DNA of 64,000 bases from Mycobacterium sp. IS-836 (GCF_001954275.1 NZ_MBEU01000010.1:124001-188000); one strand, 5' to 3'; positions 51,864 to 60,284 are shown, counted from the stretch's first letter. The notes: generated by a model from the letters alone, not told the origin. Program-made: numbers and translations.

Positions 51864-52418
51864 TTATCGACGTGGGGCCAGGATGCGGGCGGCGGCCTCG
51901 ACGGCGGCGGCGCGGTTGACGGAGGGAAGGTCGGGTGGGTCGGTGGGCCAGCTGGCCCAAGCGGTTCCGATACCGAACAGCATGATAAGTAGTTGGTGGG
52001 GTGGCCATCGCCGGTCTATCAGGCCAGCGTCTTGGGCCGCCGCGATCACTGCGGCGTCACGTTCGCGAATATTGAGGCCGTCGATTTCGGGTTCATCGAG
52101 TCGGATGCCTTCGAGCCGTGCCCACGTGATCATGCGCAGGTGTTCGGGCATGCGGGTGGCCAAGTCGAAGATGTCGCCGGCGAATTCGGCGACCGCGTCG
52201 GCCCGCACGGAGATCGCGCCGAAGAACTCCGTCGTGTCAGCGGCAACGACATGACGGAAGAGGGCTTCCTTGTCTCCGAAGTGCGCGTAGAGCCGCTCTT
52301 TGCTGGCGTTGGCGGATCTGGCGATCCGGTCGATGCGGGCGCCAGCCAAGCCGAACTGTGCGAACTCGGCACGGGCGGCGGCAATGATTTCGCTGCGCAG
52401 TTCGGTGCCGTTTCTCAC
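51864..52418 (-). CDS. TetR family transcriptional regulator
   Basis: 184 residues from GTG 52418: RNGTELRSEIIAAARAEFAQFGLAGARIDRIARSANASKERLYAHFGDKEALFRHV is a standard TetR DNA-binding domain (quoted as landmarks at residues 2-57). The C-terminus is compact. It is divergent from the acyltransferase gene with a perfect palindrome (52436-52449) between them, so it probably represses that gene and itself. It is a cargo gene of the tRNA-Phe element. Confidence 0.9.
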   Translation of the reverse strand: MRNGTELRSEIIAAARAEFAQFGLAGARIDRIARSANASKERLYAHFGDKEALFRHVVAADTTEFFGAISVRADAVAEFAGDIFDLATRMPEHLRMITWARLEGIRLDEPEIDGLNIRERDAAVIAAAQDAGLIDRRWPPHQLLIMLFGIGTAWASWPTDPPDLPSVNRAAAVEAAARILAPRR

Positions 52419-52435
52419 AGGAAAAGCATAACCGA

Positions 52436-52449
52436 ACGAACCGGTTCGT
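52436..52449. promoter_or_regulatory. perfect palindrome ACGAACCGGTTCGT
   Basis: It lies 18 bases upstream of the TetR start and 66 bases upstream of the acyltransferase start. It resembles known TetR-type operators. A related longer inverted repeat with CGAA/TTCG arms lies at 54782-54803 in the same element. Confidence 0.7.
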
Positions 52450-52514
52450 CTGTTACCTTGGTGGCACGGCCCGTAAGCGTATGAGCGCATCGGGGGCGCT
52501 GTTTCGAAAGGGGG

Positions 52515-53399
52515 ATGACGACGATGGCGAACGCTGCGTCGAGAACCGAGCAGATCATTGACCAGCCTGCGCGGGTGCGGGCGTTGCGCAAGGCCGTCGA
52601 GGAGCTCGCCGACGGTGTCTGGCCAGCGATCCAGCTGGGCCGACCCTACGTCGATGGTGTCGAGAACCTGCCCGCCGATGGACGGTTCTTGTTGGTGGGC
52701 AATCACACCCAGACCGGGATGGCCGAGATCTGGTTGACGTGCTTGGCGGTCCGGCGCGCCACGGGCCGGCGGGTGCGCCCGCTCACCGAGCGCGGAATGG
52801 GGAACTTTCCCGGGCCGCTCGGTGATCTGTTGGCCGCCTGCGGCGGGGTGGTCGGCACCCGCGAAAACGCCGCAAAGCTCATGGATAACAACGAGACGGT
52901 GCTGGTTTTTCCCGGTGGTGGCCGCGAATTGGCCAAGTTCAAAGGGGAAGAACACCAGCTCAAATGGCAGGGCCGTGCCGGGTTCGCCCGCGTGGCGATC
53001 GCCAACGACTACCCGATCGTGCCGGTGGGTCATGTCGGCGGAGACGACATCTACCACGGACTCTATGAGCGTGACAGCGTGTGGGGGAAGTTGACCGAGA
53101 AGGTCGGTGAGAGGCTGACCGGTAAGCCTGGTATGACGATGCCGTTGGTGCGCGGGATGGGTCCCACTCTCCTCCCGAGCCCACAGCGGCTGTATCTGCG
53201 GTTCGGCCCACCGATCGACACCGCAAAGCTCGACGGCGTCTCCGACGACGAGTGGGTGGAGACAGTGAAAAAGACCACCCAGACGGCATTGGAGACAATC
53301 CTGCAGGAACTGTTGGACCTTCGCGCTGACGATCCCTACCGGCATCTCAACCCCCTTCAGTGGCGCCGCGCCGCACGTCCCGGCACCGCAGCGTGGTGA
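52515..53399 (+). CDS. lysophospholipid/diacylglycerol-type acyltransferase
   Basis: 294 residues of the membrane acyltransferase superfamily. The catalytic block is LLVGNHTQTGMAEIWL (the NHTQ form of the HX4D motif). VFPGGGRELAKFKGEEHQLKWQGRAGFARVA is the DAGAT/phytyl-ester-synthase-like motif that contacts the acyl donor. It probably esterifies a lipid or long-chain alcohol. Divergent from the TetR gene; first plus-strand cargo gene of the element. ATG at 52515, with a second ATG three codons later. Confidence 0.9.
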   Translation: MTTMANAASRTEQIIDQPARVRALRKAVEELADGVWPAIQLGRPYVDGVENLPADGRFLLVGNHTQTGMAEIWLTCLAVRRATGRRVRPLTERGMGNFPGPLGDLLAACGGVVGTRENAAKLMDNNETVLVFPGGGRELAKFKGEEHQLKWQGRAGFARVAIANDYPIVPVGHVGGDDIYHGLYERDSVWGKLTEKVGERLTGKPGMTMPLVRGMGPTLLPSPQRLYLRFGPPIDTAKLDGVSDDEWVETVKKTTQTALETILQELLDLRADDPYRHLNPLQWRRAARPGTAAW

Positions 53400-53622
53400 G
53401 GCGCGGCGCCGCACCGCGGGCGATGACCGCCTACGGGCAGCGGCGATGCTCCGGACGGGTGGCGCTAAGGGGCGCTTCGCGGTGGGCCGGCGAGAACGAG
53501 TACTCGCCCGCGGCGAGAAGTTTGGCGTGCCTTGCCAAACGTGGCGTCCCTACCGGAGAGGTGGGCACCGCGTCGCGGGCTGAGCACTGTGGCGGCGTGG
53601 AGCCAGTGTTGACGGCCGGCGC
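53400..53622. other. gene-free interval with a short hairpin
   Basis: I see no convincing coding frame in these 223 bases. The one recognisable structure is TTTGGC-gtgcctt-GCCAAA (53521-53539), which could be a weak terminator for the acyltransferase gene or a leader element of the following membrane protein gene. Confidence 0.5.
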
Positions 53623-54222
53623 ATGCCGCCGCTGACCCATTTACCCGCACTGCCAAGCGGGCCGCTGTTTTTAGCGGTACTGGCAGCAATCGTGATCGTG
53701 TCGTCGATCCCGATCGCCAACATCGCGTGTCCGGTCGAACCCTTGCTAATGGCCGCCGTGTTGTCCGAGCATGATCACGCACCGATCCTGGCCATGATCG
53801 CCGTCACGACCAGCGCAGCCGTCGTCGGTGACCTGGTGTGCTACGGCTTGGGACGGGCGTTCGGGCGCCAACTTCTCAACCTGCGGCTCATGCGACGCGC
53901 ACGCGGGCACGTTGCCGTTGCACACCGTAGGGTTCGTCACCACGGCATATCAGCCGCGATGATGCGTCAGCGCTGGGTACCACCGACCCGCGGTCTGGTG
54001 CCCGTTCTACTTGGCGCAGCGCGACATCGGATCGGTCATTTCGTCTGCTATTCGACGATCGCCGGCGCGGTCTGGACGTCGATCCTCATTCTCGGCACCC
54101 ACCTGGGCGGACCGGCATTGGTGGCGGCCATCCCCGCGGCAGCGACCATCCTGCTCGCCGTTCAAGGCGCACGGCGTCTCCTCAACTGGCGAAGAAAACG
54201 CCGAGCCCGCACCAGTGTCTGA
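53623..54222 (+). CDS. DedA/SNARE-associated-like membrane protein
   Basis: 199 residues with several membrane segments (FLAVLAAIVIVSSIPIANI, ILAMIAVTTSAAVVGDLVCY, ALVAAIPAAATILLAVQG). The DedA-type core VVGDLVCYGLGRAFGRQLL is followed by MRQRWVPPTRGLVPVLLGAARHRIGHF, resembling the xRxxPxxRGxxP membrane-cave motif of DedA flippases. The C-terminus is strongly basic (RRLLNWRRKRRARTS). It may translocate lipids together with the upstream acyltransferase (inference). Confidence 0.82.
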   Translation: MPPLTHLPALPSGPLFLAVLAAIVIVSSIPIANIACPVEPLLMAAVLSEHDHAPILAMIAVTTSAAVVGDLVCYGLGRAFGRQLLNLRLMRRARGHVAVAHRRVRHHGISAAMMRQRWVPPTRGLVPVLLGAARHRIGHFVCYSTIAGAVWTSILILGTHLGGPALVAAIPAAATILLAVQGARRLLNWRRKRRARTSV

Positions 54223-54360
54223 CGCACCGAACAGCCCGATCGGCGGCTCGCCGAGAGGACGACGGCCGGCGCGCCCGCGAGAACTTAGTGGGGCGAGCGG
54301 TGGCCCATCTCTGGACGCCCCCCGAGGCGGACCACCGCTCGCTCGTCGATCAGCTCTCCA

Positions 54361-54624
54361 TCAGAATCCCGGTGGGGGCCCACCCGGACCACCAGGACCA
54401 TGCGGTCCCGGCCCCAACGGACCGCCGGGCGGAGGAGGCGGACCACCCGGACCCCCGCCAGGACCGCCAGGACCACCCCACGGTCCAGGACCACCCGGTC
54501 CGGGCGCTCCCGGCCCCGGCGGTGGCGGCGGGTCAGCGCCAGCCACCCCGGCAGCGAAGCCACTCGCCGCCACCCCGAGGACGGCGGCGAGCAATGAGCC
54601 CGCGACCGCGTTCTTAAAATTCAT
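54361..54624 (-). CDS. secreted Pro/Gly-rich small protein
   Basis: 87 residues. MNFKNAVAGSLLAAVLGVAASGFAAGVAGA is a clear Sec signal peptide (given as residues 1-30 landmarks), followed by DPPPPPGPGAPGPGG and a long proline/glycine tract with no other residues of note. Such small secreted PG-rich peptides are common in mycobacteria and may sit in the cell wall. The ATG at 54624 is chosen for the signal peptide. Repetitive GGNCC codons make the tract internally redundant. Confidence 0.75.
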   Translation of the reverse strand: MNFKNAVAGSLLAAVLGVAASGFAAGVAGADPPPPPGPGAPGPGGPGPWGGPGGPGGGPGGPPPPPGGPLGPGPHGPGGPGGPPPGF

Positions 54625-55093
54625 CTTCACGCTTCCTCTATCTCTCGTTGGATCCACTGACATGCCGCTGACCGGACCGCCGGTGCGGCCCGGCGCGCGA
54701 CAACGATCCCGACACGCGCCGACAAGCCACGGAATTCACAACCACTGAACAACCTCCATGCGAGACCATCCAAGTAACCTACCAAACGAAGTAGTTCGTT
54801 TGGCATGTTCGGGACTTCGGCGCCCTCAGACCGGTTATTCCCGTCGGCCGGCAACAAGCCCAAGACACTGTGACCGGTTACCTCAAGAAGGCACTGCAGG
54901 AGCTACCGCGAGGCATCACTCTGGATGCCCGCCGCTACAGTGGTGGGGCCGAACACCGCGCCCTGCCAAGACGTCGAGATCGACACCTCAAACGAAAGTC
55001 GAGCCCTCCGCTCGCGCCGTCTGCGGAGAGGATGTGTATCTCATCTATACGGAAGATTGATAGCCACTGGTAACTTCGTTCACACTGTGCCGC
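54625..55093. other. gene-poor interval inside the tRNA-Phe element
   Basis: About 470 bases with only short, unconvincing open frames. It contains the inverted repeat at 54782-54803 and then degenerate sequence leading into the integrase remnant. It probably represents decayed element DNA. Confidence 0.6.
54782..54803. promoter_or_regulatory. perfect inverted repeat CCAAACGAA-GTAG-TTCGTTTGG
   Basis: Nine-base arms with a 4-nt spacer. The inner ACGAA/TTCGT resembles the palindrome at 52436-52449. It lies 158 bases upstream of the Pro/Gly-rich protein gene and may bind the element's TetR protein. Confidence 0.55.
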
Positions 55094-55252
55094 AGCACAA
55101 TTGGCCAAGCGACGCCGACCGTCACCGCCAACATTTACAGTGACCTCTACTCGGACGAACTCGACCACGTCGCTACGAATCTCGACCGGCTCAATGACGT
55201 CGCCAAAGACCAGGTGAACGGACAGGAACCGGACACACCAAAACATTCATAG
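55094..55252 (+). pseudogene. C-terminal remnant of a tyrosine integrase
   Basis: The frame reads STIGQATPTVTANIYSDLY, SDELDHVATNLDRLNDVAK and so on to TAG at 55252. This matches the C-terminal end of mycobacteriophage-type tyrosine recombinases (LGHAsPTVTANIYSdLf...DELD...ADRLD), including the catalytic Tyr in ANIYSDLY. No upstream catalytic Arg/His boxes remain. It is 32 bases from the tRNA-Phe 3' end, exactly where an integrase gene would lie in an attL-proximal position. Confidence 0.8.
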
Positions 55253-55284
55253 AGTGCCGTCACCGCGTCCGTGCAGGTCAAAGA

Positions 55285-55361
55285 TGGTGGCCAGGGGCGG
55301 GATCGAACCGCCGACCTTCCGCTTTTCAGGCGGACGCTCATACCGACTGAGCTACCTGGCC
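55285..55361 (-). tRNA. tRNA-Phe (GAA)
   Basis: The minus strand reads GGCCAGGTAGCTCAGTCGGT, then the anticodon loop CTGAAAA (anticodon GAA), then GGTTCGATCCCGCC and CCTGGCCACCA with an encoded CCA. The acceptor and arms pair normally. Its 3' 52 bases are duplicated at 51631-51682 by element insertion. Confidence 0.95.
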
Positions 55362-55388
55362 GGAAGGGCAGCGAGTGCCTCGCCGCGC

Positions 55389-55465
55389 TGGCGACCCTGA
55401 CGGGACTCGAACCCGCGACCTCCGCCGTGACAGGGCGGCGCGCTAACCAACTGCGCCACAGGGCC
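55389..55465 (-). tRNA. tRNA-Asp (GTC)
   Basis: The minus strand reads GGCCCTGTGGCGCAGTTGGT, anticodon loop CTGTCAC (GTC), T-loop GGTTCGAGTCC, and CAGGGTCGCCA with an encoded CCA. It is second in a cluster of three minus-strand tRNA genes. Confidence 0.95.
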
Positions 55466-55496
55466 TTGCTGCTGCTCCGCGTGTCCGCGTCGCGCG

Positions 55497-55569
55497 TACC
55501 CCCAACGGGATTCGAACCCGTGCTACCGCCGTGAAAGGGCGGCGTCCTAGGCCACTAGACGATGGGGGC
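55497..55569 (-). tRNA. tRNA-Glu (TTC)
   Basis: The minus strand reads GCCCCCATCGTCTAGTGGCC, anticodon loop CTTTCAC (TTC), T-loop GGTTCGAATCC, and acceptor TGGGGGTA. CCA is not encoded. It is first of the minus-strand tRNA cluster. Confidence 0.95.
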
Positions 55570-55704
55570 CAGAACCGAATCACTCCGGGGTACTCGCAAC
55601 GTGGTTACCGTTGGGAGCCACGTCAGCTTAGGTTACCGCGTGCCGAATCCTCAAACGAGCGCCGTTCGGGCGCCGTTCCCAACCCAGTATCCTGAATCTC
55701 CGCG

Positions 55705-55777
55705 GCCCCTATAGCTCAGTTGGTAGAGCTACGGACTTTTAATCCGCAGGTCCTAGGTTCGAGTCCTAGTGGGGGCA
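55705..55777 (+). tRNA. tRNA-Lys (TTT)
   Basis: The plus strand reads GCCCCTATAGCTCAGTTGGT, anticodon loop CTTTTAA (TTT), T-loop GGTTCGAGTCC, and acceptor TGGGGGCA. CCA is not encoded. It is divergent from the other three tRNA genes across a 135-base gap. Confidence 0.95.
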
Positions 55778-55876
55778 CCGAGAGTGGCGTGACCTGGGCT
55801 GTTGCTCGACATTTTTGGCTTCGGGTGATGGCCTGTCCCTCCCTATCCGACGAACGCCTTGGCTATGCTTCGCAGG

Positions 55877-56674
55877 ATGAGCGGCGACGCGGCCTCCCCC
55901 AACGCCCCGGTAGCCCTGGTAACGCTGGAAATCCGTCACCCGGCAACGGATTCCCCCACCGAATCGTCGAGCAAAGAACTGAAAAACCTGCTCTTCGAAT
56001 ACCTGCCGATCGAACGCCAGGGCCAGGACATGGCGTGGGCGATGGGTGCCGGTGGCAGTCCGACTCCGACCGCGGAGCGCTTCGCGCGCTACGTCAACCG
56101 CGACAACACGCTCGCCGCCTCGTTGAAAACCCAGGCACTCGTCGTGGAGACGACCGCTTACACCGACTTCGACTCGTTGGTCGACGTCACGATGCGGGTC
56201 ATCGACGCCCGCTCACAGGTCTCGTCGATCGTGGGAGTGGAACGCATCGGTCTGCGGTATGTCCTAGAGGCCCGCGTCCCGGTGGGCGCGGATGGTCGCA
56301 TCGACTGGGCCAGCGGGATCGCCGCGCCGCTGCTGGGACCCCAGCAGGTCGCACCCGGCGGCCTGACACTGACCGAGTGGCAAGGTGCGGCGGTCTATCG
56401 CGAGGCACAACCGGGCAAGTCGATCATCGTGCGCTACGGCCCGGGTTTGGGTCAGGCGCTTGATCCGAACTACCACCTGCGCCGGACGATCCCGGTCCAG
56501 CCCGGACCGTTTTTCCTGCTGGACGTCGACAGCTTCTGGACACCCGTCGGCTCGATTCCCGAATACGACCGGGAAACGGTGCTCGAGACATTCCGCAGCC
56601 TGTACGAACCGGCCCGCGCCGTGTTTCAGGAAATGCTCATCGGCCGCCCATCGGACGACTCGCTTCGTTCGTAG
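55877..56674 (+). CDS. TIGR04255-type conserved protein (Rv0831c-like)
   Basis: 265 residues. LVTLEIRHPATDSPTESSSKELKNLLFEYLPIE near the N-terminus and a mid segment ERIGLRYVLEARVP, VDSFWTPVGSIPEYDRETVLETFRSLYEPA fit the TIGR04255 family, which has no defined function. It matches Rv0831c by position next to tRNA-Lys and the Rv0830-like methyltransferase. ATG 55877 has GCAGG upstream; a TTG at 55859 is possible. It is convergent with the methyltransferase gene (3-base gap). Confidence 0.82.
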   Translation: MSGDAASPNAPVALVTLEIRHPATDSPTESSSKELKNLLFEYLPIERQGQDMAWAMGAGGSPTPTAERFARYVNRDNTLAASLKTQALVVETTAYTDFDSLVDVTMRVIDARSQVSSIVGVERIGLRYVLEARVPVGADGRIDWASGIAAPLLGPQQVAPGGLTLTEWQGAAVYREAQPGKSIIVRYGPGLGQALDPNYHLRRTIPVQPGPFFLLDVDSFWTPVGSIPEYDRETVLETFRSLYEPARAVFQEMLIGRPSDDSLRS

Positions 56675-56677
56675 GGC

Positions 56678-57577
56678 TCAGCGCGTGAGCACCGCGCTGG
56701 TGTATGTCACGTCGGCGAACGCCGCCGCGACGTCGTCGTCGGGGTAGGTGAAACCGTTGGCCGCGTGCAACTCCGCGACCGTGCGGGTCGAGGTCTGCCA
56801 GCCCCGCTCGTTCAGATGGTCGACGATGTGGCTGCGCGAACCGTGATAGACGAGATCATTGAAGTCGATTTCGAAACCCAGTTCACTCATCCGGTCATGG
56901 TGCGCGCGCCACCGCTCGTCGGCGAAAATCGCTGTGTCGGGCACGAATTCGAATGCGAGCCGACTGCCCGGGGCGCTCAGCGCGGTGACGTTGTCGAACA
57001 GCGCATCCTGCGCCGCGTCCGGCAAATACAGCAGCAATCCTTCGGCACTCCACGCCGCGGGGGCCTGCGGGTCGAAGCCCGCCTGCTGCAGCGCGGCGGC
57101 CCAGTCGTCGCGCAGATCGATGGCCACGGTGCGCCGCTCGGCGCTCGGCTCGGCGCCCAGATCGCCGAGCGTCAGGGTCTTGAACTCGATCACCTCGGGC
57201 ATGTCGACCTCGTAGACCACCGTGCCCGCCGGCCACGGCAGCCGGTAGGCGCGCGCGTCGAGACCCGCCGCCAGGATCACCGCCTGGCCAACGCCACCCC
57301 GCGCGGCATCGAGAAAGAATTGGTCGTAGAACCGGGTGCGGCAAGCCATCCCCTGAGCCATGCGCTGTGGATCGAATTCGGAATCTCCGCCGACCGGAAT
57401 CTGGCCGTTGACCAATCGGACGTAGACATCGATTCCGACAGCGCGCACCAACGGGGCCGCGTACGGGTCATCGATGTACTTCGCGTCGGAAGACAGCGCC
57501 CGCTGGGCGGCGACCATGGTGGCCGTCGCCCCGACGCTGGTCGCAAGATCCCAGCGATCACTATCGGCGCGCGCCAT
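56678..57577 (-). CDS. TIGR00027-family SAM-dependent methyltransferase (Rv0830-like)
   Basis: 299 residues: [27 protein letters not shown], the SAM site [30 protein letters not shown] and [19 protein letters not shown] are hallmarks of the large mycobacterial leucine-carboxyl-methyltransferase-like family of putative O-methyltransferases. The acceptor is unknown. The ATG at 57577 follows AGGGA; an upstream ATG at 57589 is alternative. It is divergent from the deaminase gene. Confidence 0.92.
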   Translation of the reverse strand: MARADSDRWDLATSVGATATMVAAQRALSSDAKYIDDPYAAPLVRAVGIDVYVRLVNGQIPVGGDSEFDPQRMAQGMACRTRFYDQFFLDAARGGVGQAVILAAGLDARAYRLPWPAGTVVYEVDMPEVIEFKTLTLGDLGAEPSAERRTVAIDLRDDWAAALQQAGFDPQAPAAWSAEGLLLYLPDAAQDALFDNVTALSAPGSRLAFEFVPDTAIFADERWRAHHDRMSELGFEIDFNDLVYHGSRSHIVDHLNERGWQTSTRTVAELHAANGFTYPDDDVAAAFADVTYTSAVLTR

Positions 57578-57665
57578 GTGTTCCCTCATCCCGACCGAAA
57601 AATATAGACAGTCTAGTTAGTATCACAGGCCGATTCCCGGGGCCCTCGCGACTACCCTCCGAGCT

Positions 57666-58163
57666 GTGACCGACTTCGCCCAGCGCACGATCGACCTGGC
57701 CCGCCAAAACGTCGCCGAGGGCGGCCGGCCCTTCGCGACGGTGATCGTCCAGGACGGCCAGGTTCTCGCCGAGAGCGCCAACAAGGTGGCGCAGACCAAT
57801 GACCCGACCGCCCACGCGGAAATCCTGGCCATCCGGGAGGCGTGCATGAAGCTGGGCACCGAGCACCTCGTCGACGCCACCATCTATGTGATGGCCCACC
57901 CGTGCCCGATGTGCCTGGGCTCGCTGTACTACTGCTCTCCCAAAGAAGTCGTCTTCCTGATCACCCGCGAGTCGTACGAGCGCTACTACCTCGACGACCG
58001 CAAGTACTTCGAGGTCTCGTCCTTCTACGACGAATTCGCCAAGAGCTGGGACCAACGGCGCCTGCCGATGCGCTACGAACCCCGGGACGACGCGGTGGAC
58101 GTCTACCGGTTGTGGAGCGAGCGCAACGGCGGGCGGCGCCAATTCAATGTCCCTTCGGCCTGA
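57666..58163 (+). CDS. nucleoside/guanine deaminase-like zinc enzyme
   Basis: 165 residues with the cytidine-deaminase-fold zinc motifs THAE-type TAHAEILAIREA (His ligand and catalytic Glu) and PCPMCLGSLYYC (two Cys ligands). The C-terminal region YERYYLDDRKYFEVSSFYDEF resembles guanine-deaminase-type nucleobase deaminases. It starts from GTG 57666 and is followed 34 bases later by kmtR. It corresponds to the Rv0828c position. Confidence 0.9.
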   Translation: MTDFAQRTIDLARQNVAEGGRPFATVIVQDGQVLAESANKVAQTNDPTAHAEILAIREACMKLGTEHLVDATIYVMAHPCPMCLGSLYYCSPKEVVFLITRESYERYYLDDRKYFEVSSFYDEFAKSWDQRRLPMRYEPRDDAVDVYRLWSERNGGRRQFNVPSA

Positions 58164-58197
58164 GCCGGCACACTGTCTTTCCCGCTACTATCTGCGT

Positions 58198-58596
58198 ATG
58201 CATGCAGGTAATGGCGAAGGCCGGCTGCCCGACGACCAGGCCAGCCTGGTGGTTGAGGTCTTCCGGATGCTGGCCGACGCCACTCGCGTGCAGGTGCTCT
58301 GGTCGCTGACACATCGCGAGATGTCGGTCAACGAGCTCGCCGAGCATGTGGCCAAGCCTGCGCCGTCGGTTTCCCAGCACCTCGCAAAGCTGCGGATGGC
58401 GCGTCTCGTACGCACCCGCCGGGACGGCACCACCATCTTCTACAGCCTGGAGAACGACCACGTCCGACAGCTCGTCATCGATGCCGTCTTCAACGCCGAG
58501 CACGCCGGTCCAGGGGTCCCCCGTCATCACCGCGGTGACGGTGGACTGAAGGCAGTCGCCGAATCGCCGTCAGGTCAGGAGACCTTGGGGCAGTAG
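58198..58596 (+). CDS. kmtR: ArsR-family metal sensor KmtR
   Basis: 132 residues. The winged helix VVEVFRMLADATRVQVLWSL, NELAEHVAKPAPSVSQHLAKLRMARLV and the tail AEHAGPGVPRHHRGDGG match what I recall of M. tuberculosis KmtR (Rv0827c), a Ni/Co-sensing repressor whose metal ligands include N- and C-terminal His residues (here His2 and the HxxHH region). The ATG at 58198 is chosen. It overlaps the convergent MpaB-type gene by 22 bases. The metal exporter it would control is not in this window. Confidence 0.93.
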   Translation: MHAGNGEGRLPDDQASLVVEVFRMLADATRVQVLWSLTHREMSVNELAEHVAKPAPSVSQHLAKLRMARLVRTRRDGTTIFYSLENDHVRQLVIDAVFNAEHAGPGVPRHHRGDGGLKAVAESPSGQETLGQ

Positions 58597-59600
58597 TGCT
58601 TTGGGTTGCCGCGCTCGTCCAACGGCGGCAGGTTACGCGCGGGGGTCTGCACCAACGGCGTGTCGGATGGGATTCTCCCCGCGGCACGGTCCCACCCGGC
58701 GCGCGCCCGCGGGTGCTTTCGGAATCGGCTTGGCACGAAGGCGAATACGAGACGAACGACGTCGCCGAAGCGGCGGTGCAGCCATTCATCGCGCCGCGAC
58801 CAGCGGTAGCCCATCAGCTCACGCACTGGCGGATCGTAAAGTCCGACGGTGAGCCAGACGAAGAACGGCGACAGCAATTTACGTTGCGCGGCCCACAGCC
58901 AATCCGGAACCCATTGGGCGAAGGGAGGTTTGGGTAGCGCGGTCAGATCGAGCACGGCCCGTGCCGCCTCGTTGTTCTCCAATACGTTGCGGCACATGTG
59001 GTCCCAGTAGTTCTGGAATTCCTCCCAGGACGCCGGCACCGGTCGCATGCTCATGCCGTACATCCGATACCAGTCGATGTGTTCGTCGAACAGCTGGCGC
59101 TTTTGCGCCTCGGTCAGGCCGCCACAAAACCGCTCGGCCACATGAATAGTGCCGACAAAGAAGGTGGCGTGCGCCCAGTAGAAGACATCGGGGTTCAACG
59201 CGTGGTAGCGGCGGCCCTGATCGTCGACGCCCTTGATGTCGGTGTGGTAATCGCGGACCTCGCCGCCGGTGACCGGGGCACGTTCCCCGTCGAAAACCAC
59301 GCCGCCGATCGGGTACAACGACCGCAGCAGCCGGGGCCACCGTTCCCGGAAGAACGTCGAGTGATCGATGACGGCCGCGCCGAGCTGCGGGTGCATGTTT
59401 TGCATCGATCCCGCCCACGGCCCCTGCAGCATGCCGCGCCAATCCCCGAAGTACCGCCAGGTCAGGGATTCAGGTCCGAGGGGAATGGGCGGCGCGTCGT
59501 AGCCGAGCGGCGAGACCGGACACCCGCCGGCCACCCCAGCCGACTCGCTAGGGGCTGCGGCGCTGGTCAGCGGGCACGCCGCGGACGTATGTTGAGTCAC
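58575..59600 (-). CDS. oxygenase MpaB family (DUF2236) protein
   Basis: 341 residues: WRGMLQGPWAGSMQNMHPQLGAAVIDHS near residues 53-80, VFYWAHATFFVGTI and PVPASWEEFQNYWDHMCRNVL fit the DUF2236/latex-clearing-protein-like heme oxygenase family (Rv0826 in M. tuberculosis). Heme-binding His and Arg candidates are in YHTDIKG and WAHATF. The substrate is unknown. It is divergent from the TetR gene, with the imperfect inverted repeat at 59631-59650 between them. Confidence 0.9.
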   Translation of the reverse strand: MTQHTSAACPLTSAAAPSESAGVAGGCPVSPLGYDAPPIPLGPESLTWRYFGDWRGMLQGPWAGSMQNMHPQLGAAVIDHSTFFRERWPRLLRSLYPIGGVVFDGERAPVTGGEVRDYHTDIKGVDDQGRRYHALNPDVFYWAHATFFVGTIHVAERFCGGLTEAQKRQLFDEHIDWYRMYGMSMRPVPASWEEFQNYWDHMCRNVLENNEAARAVLDLTALPKPPFAQWVPDWLWAAQRKLLSPFFVWLTVGLYDPPVRELMGYRWSRRDEWLHRRFGDVVRLVFAFVPSRFRKHPRARAGWDRAAGRIPSDTPLVQTPARNLPPLDERGNPKHYCPKVS

Positions 59601-59630
59601 GGTTGGATTCCCTGCTAGCTATCCGAGATT

Positions 59631-59650
59631 CTGACTACATGCGTTGTCAG
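59631..59650. promoter_or_regulatory. CTGAC-N10-GTCAG inverted repeat between MpaB-type and TetR genes
   Basis: It lies 31 bases upstream of the MpaB-type gene and 20 bases before the TetR GTG start. The arms are short but are the only symmetric element in the interval. Candidate operator. Confidence 0.45.
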
Positions 59651-59669
59651 TTTTTAGCTTAGGAGCGAG

Positions 59670-60284
59670 GTGGAGCCCAGTCAACGACGGGGCCGTTGGA
59701 CCGGCGTCCCTCTGGAGAGTCGCCTGGCCCTGCGCCGCGACAACCTCATCGACGCCGGCGTGCAGTTGCTGGGCAGCGAGCGCGGGCCCGCGCTGACCGT
59801 CCGTGCGGTGTGCCGCAAGGCCGCGCTCACCGAGCGCTATTTCTACGAAAGCTTTTCCGACCGTGACGAATTCGTGCGCGCGGTCTACGACGACGTGTGC
59901 ACGAGGGCGATGAGCACACTTACGTCGGCGAAGACTCCCAGGGAAGCCGTCGAGCAGTTCGTCGAGCTGATGGTCGACGATCCTGTCCGCGGGCGCGTGT
60001 TGCTGCTGGCGCCGGCCGTGGAGCCGGTGCTGACCCGGTCGGGCGCGGAGTGGATGCCCAACTTCATCGAACTGCTGCAACGCAAACTGTCCCGAATCGG
60101 CGATCCCGTGTTGCAGAAAATGATCGCGACCAGCTTGGTCGGCGGCCTGTCGAGCCTGTTCACCGCGTACCTGAACGGGCAGCTCGGGGCCACCCGCAAG
60201 GAATTCATCGACTACTGCGTCAGCATGTTGTTCAACACCGCGGCCCCCTTTGTCCCCACGCCTGAGCTGGGGAAATCCGAGTAG
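59670..60284 (+). CDS. TetR family transcriptional regulator (Rv0825c-like)
   Basis: 204 residues starting at GTG 59670 after AGGAG: LALRRDNLIDAGVQLLGSERGPALTVRAVCRKAALTERYFYESFSDRDEFVRAV is the TetR DNA-binding domain (residues 18-71). The C-terminal ligand domain is intact. It lies between the MpaB-type gene and desA1, as Rv0825c does in M. tuberculosis. Its target is not known; the divergent MpaB-type gene is the simplest candidate. Confidence 0.9.
   Translation: MEPSQRRGRWTGVPLESRLALRRDNLIDAGVQLLGSERGPALTVRAVCRKAALTERYFYESFSDRDEFVRAVYDDVCTRAMSTLTSAKTPREAVEQFVELMVDDPVRGRVLLLAPAVEPVLTRSGAEWMPNFIELLQRKLSRIGDPVLQKMIATSLVGGLSSLFTAYLNGQLGATRKEFIDYCVSMLFNTAAPFVPTPELGKSE

Larger units (their letters stand above)
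51631..55336. mobile_element. degraded integrative element inserted at tRNA-Phe (3.7 kb)
   Basis: The element is bounded by 52-bp direct repeats (51631-51682 and 55285-55336). The right copy is part of the functional tRNA-Phe gene, as expected when a tyrosine integrase uses a tRNA 3' end. A short integrase C-terminal remnant (55094-55252) adjoins the tRNA side. No complete integrase, excisionase or replication gene remains, so it should be immobile. The cargo is a TetR regulator, an acyltransferase, a DedA-like membrane protein and a secreted Pro/Gly-rich peptide. Confidence 0.82.

Noticed and set aside
53400..53622. Possible riboswitch before the DedA-like gene
   Set aside because: Only one short stem is seen and no conserved core of a known riboswitch class could be recognised.
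55271..55534. Short plus-strand open frame across the tRNA-Phe/Asp/Glu cluster
   Set aside because: It lies entirely over tRNA genes on the other strand and has no coding signal of its own.
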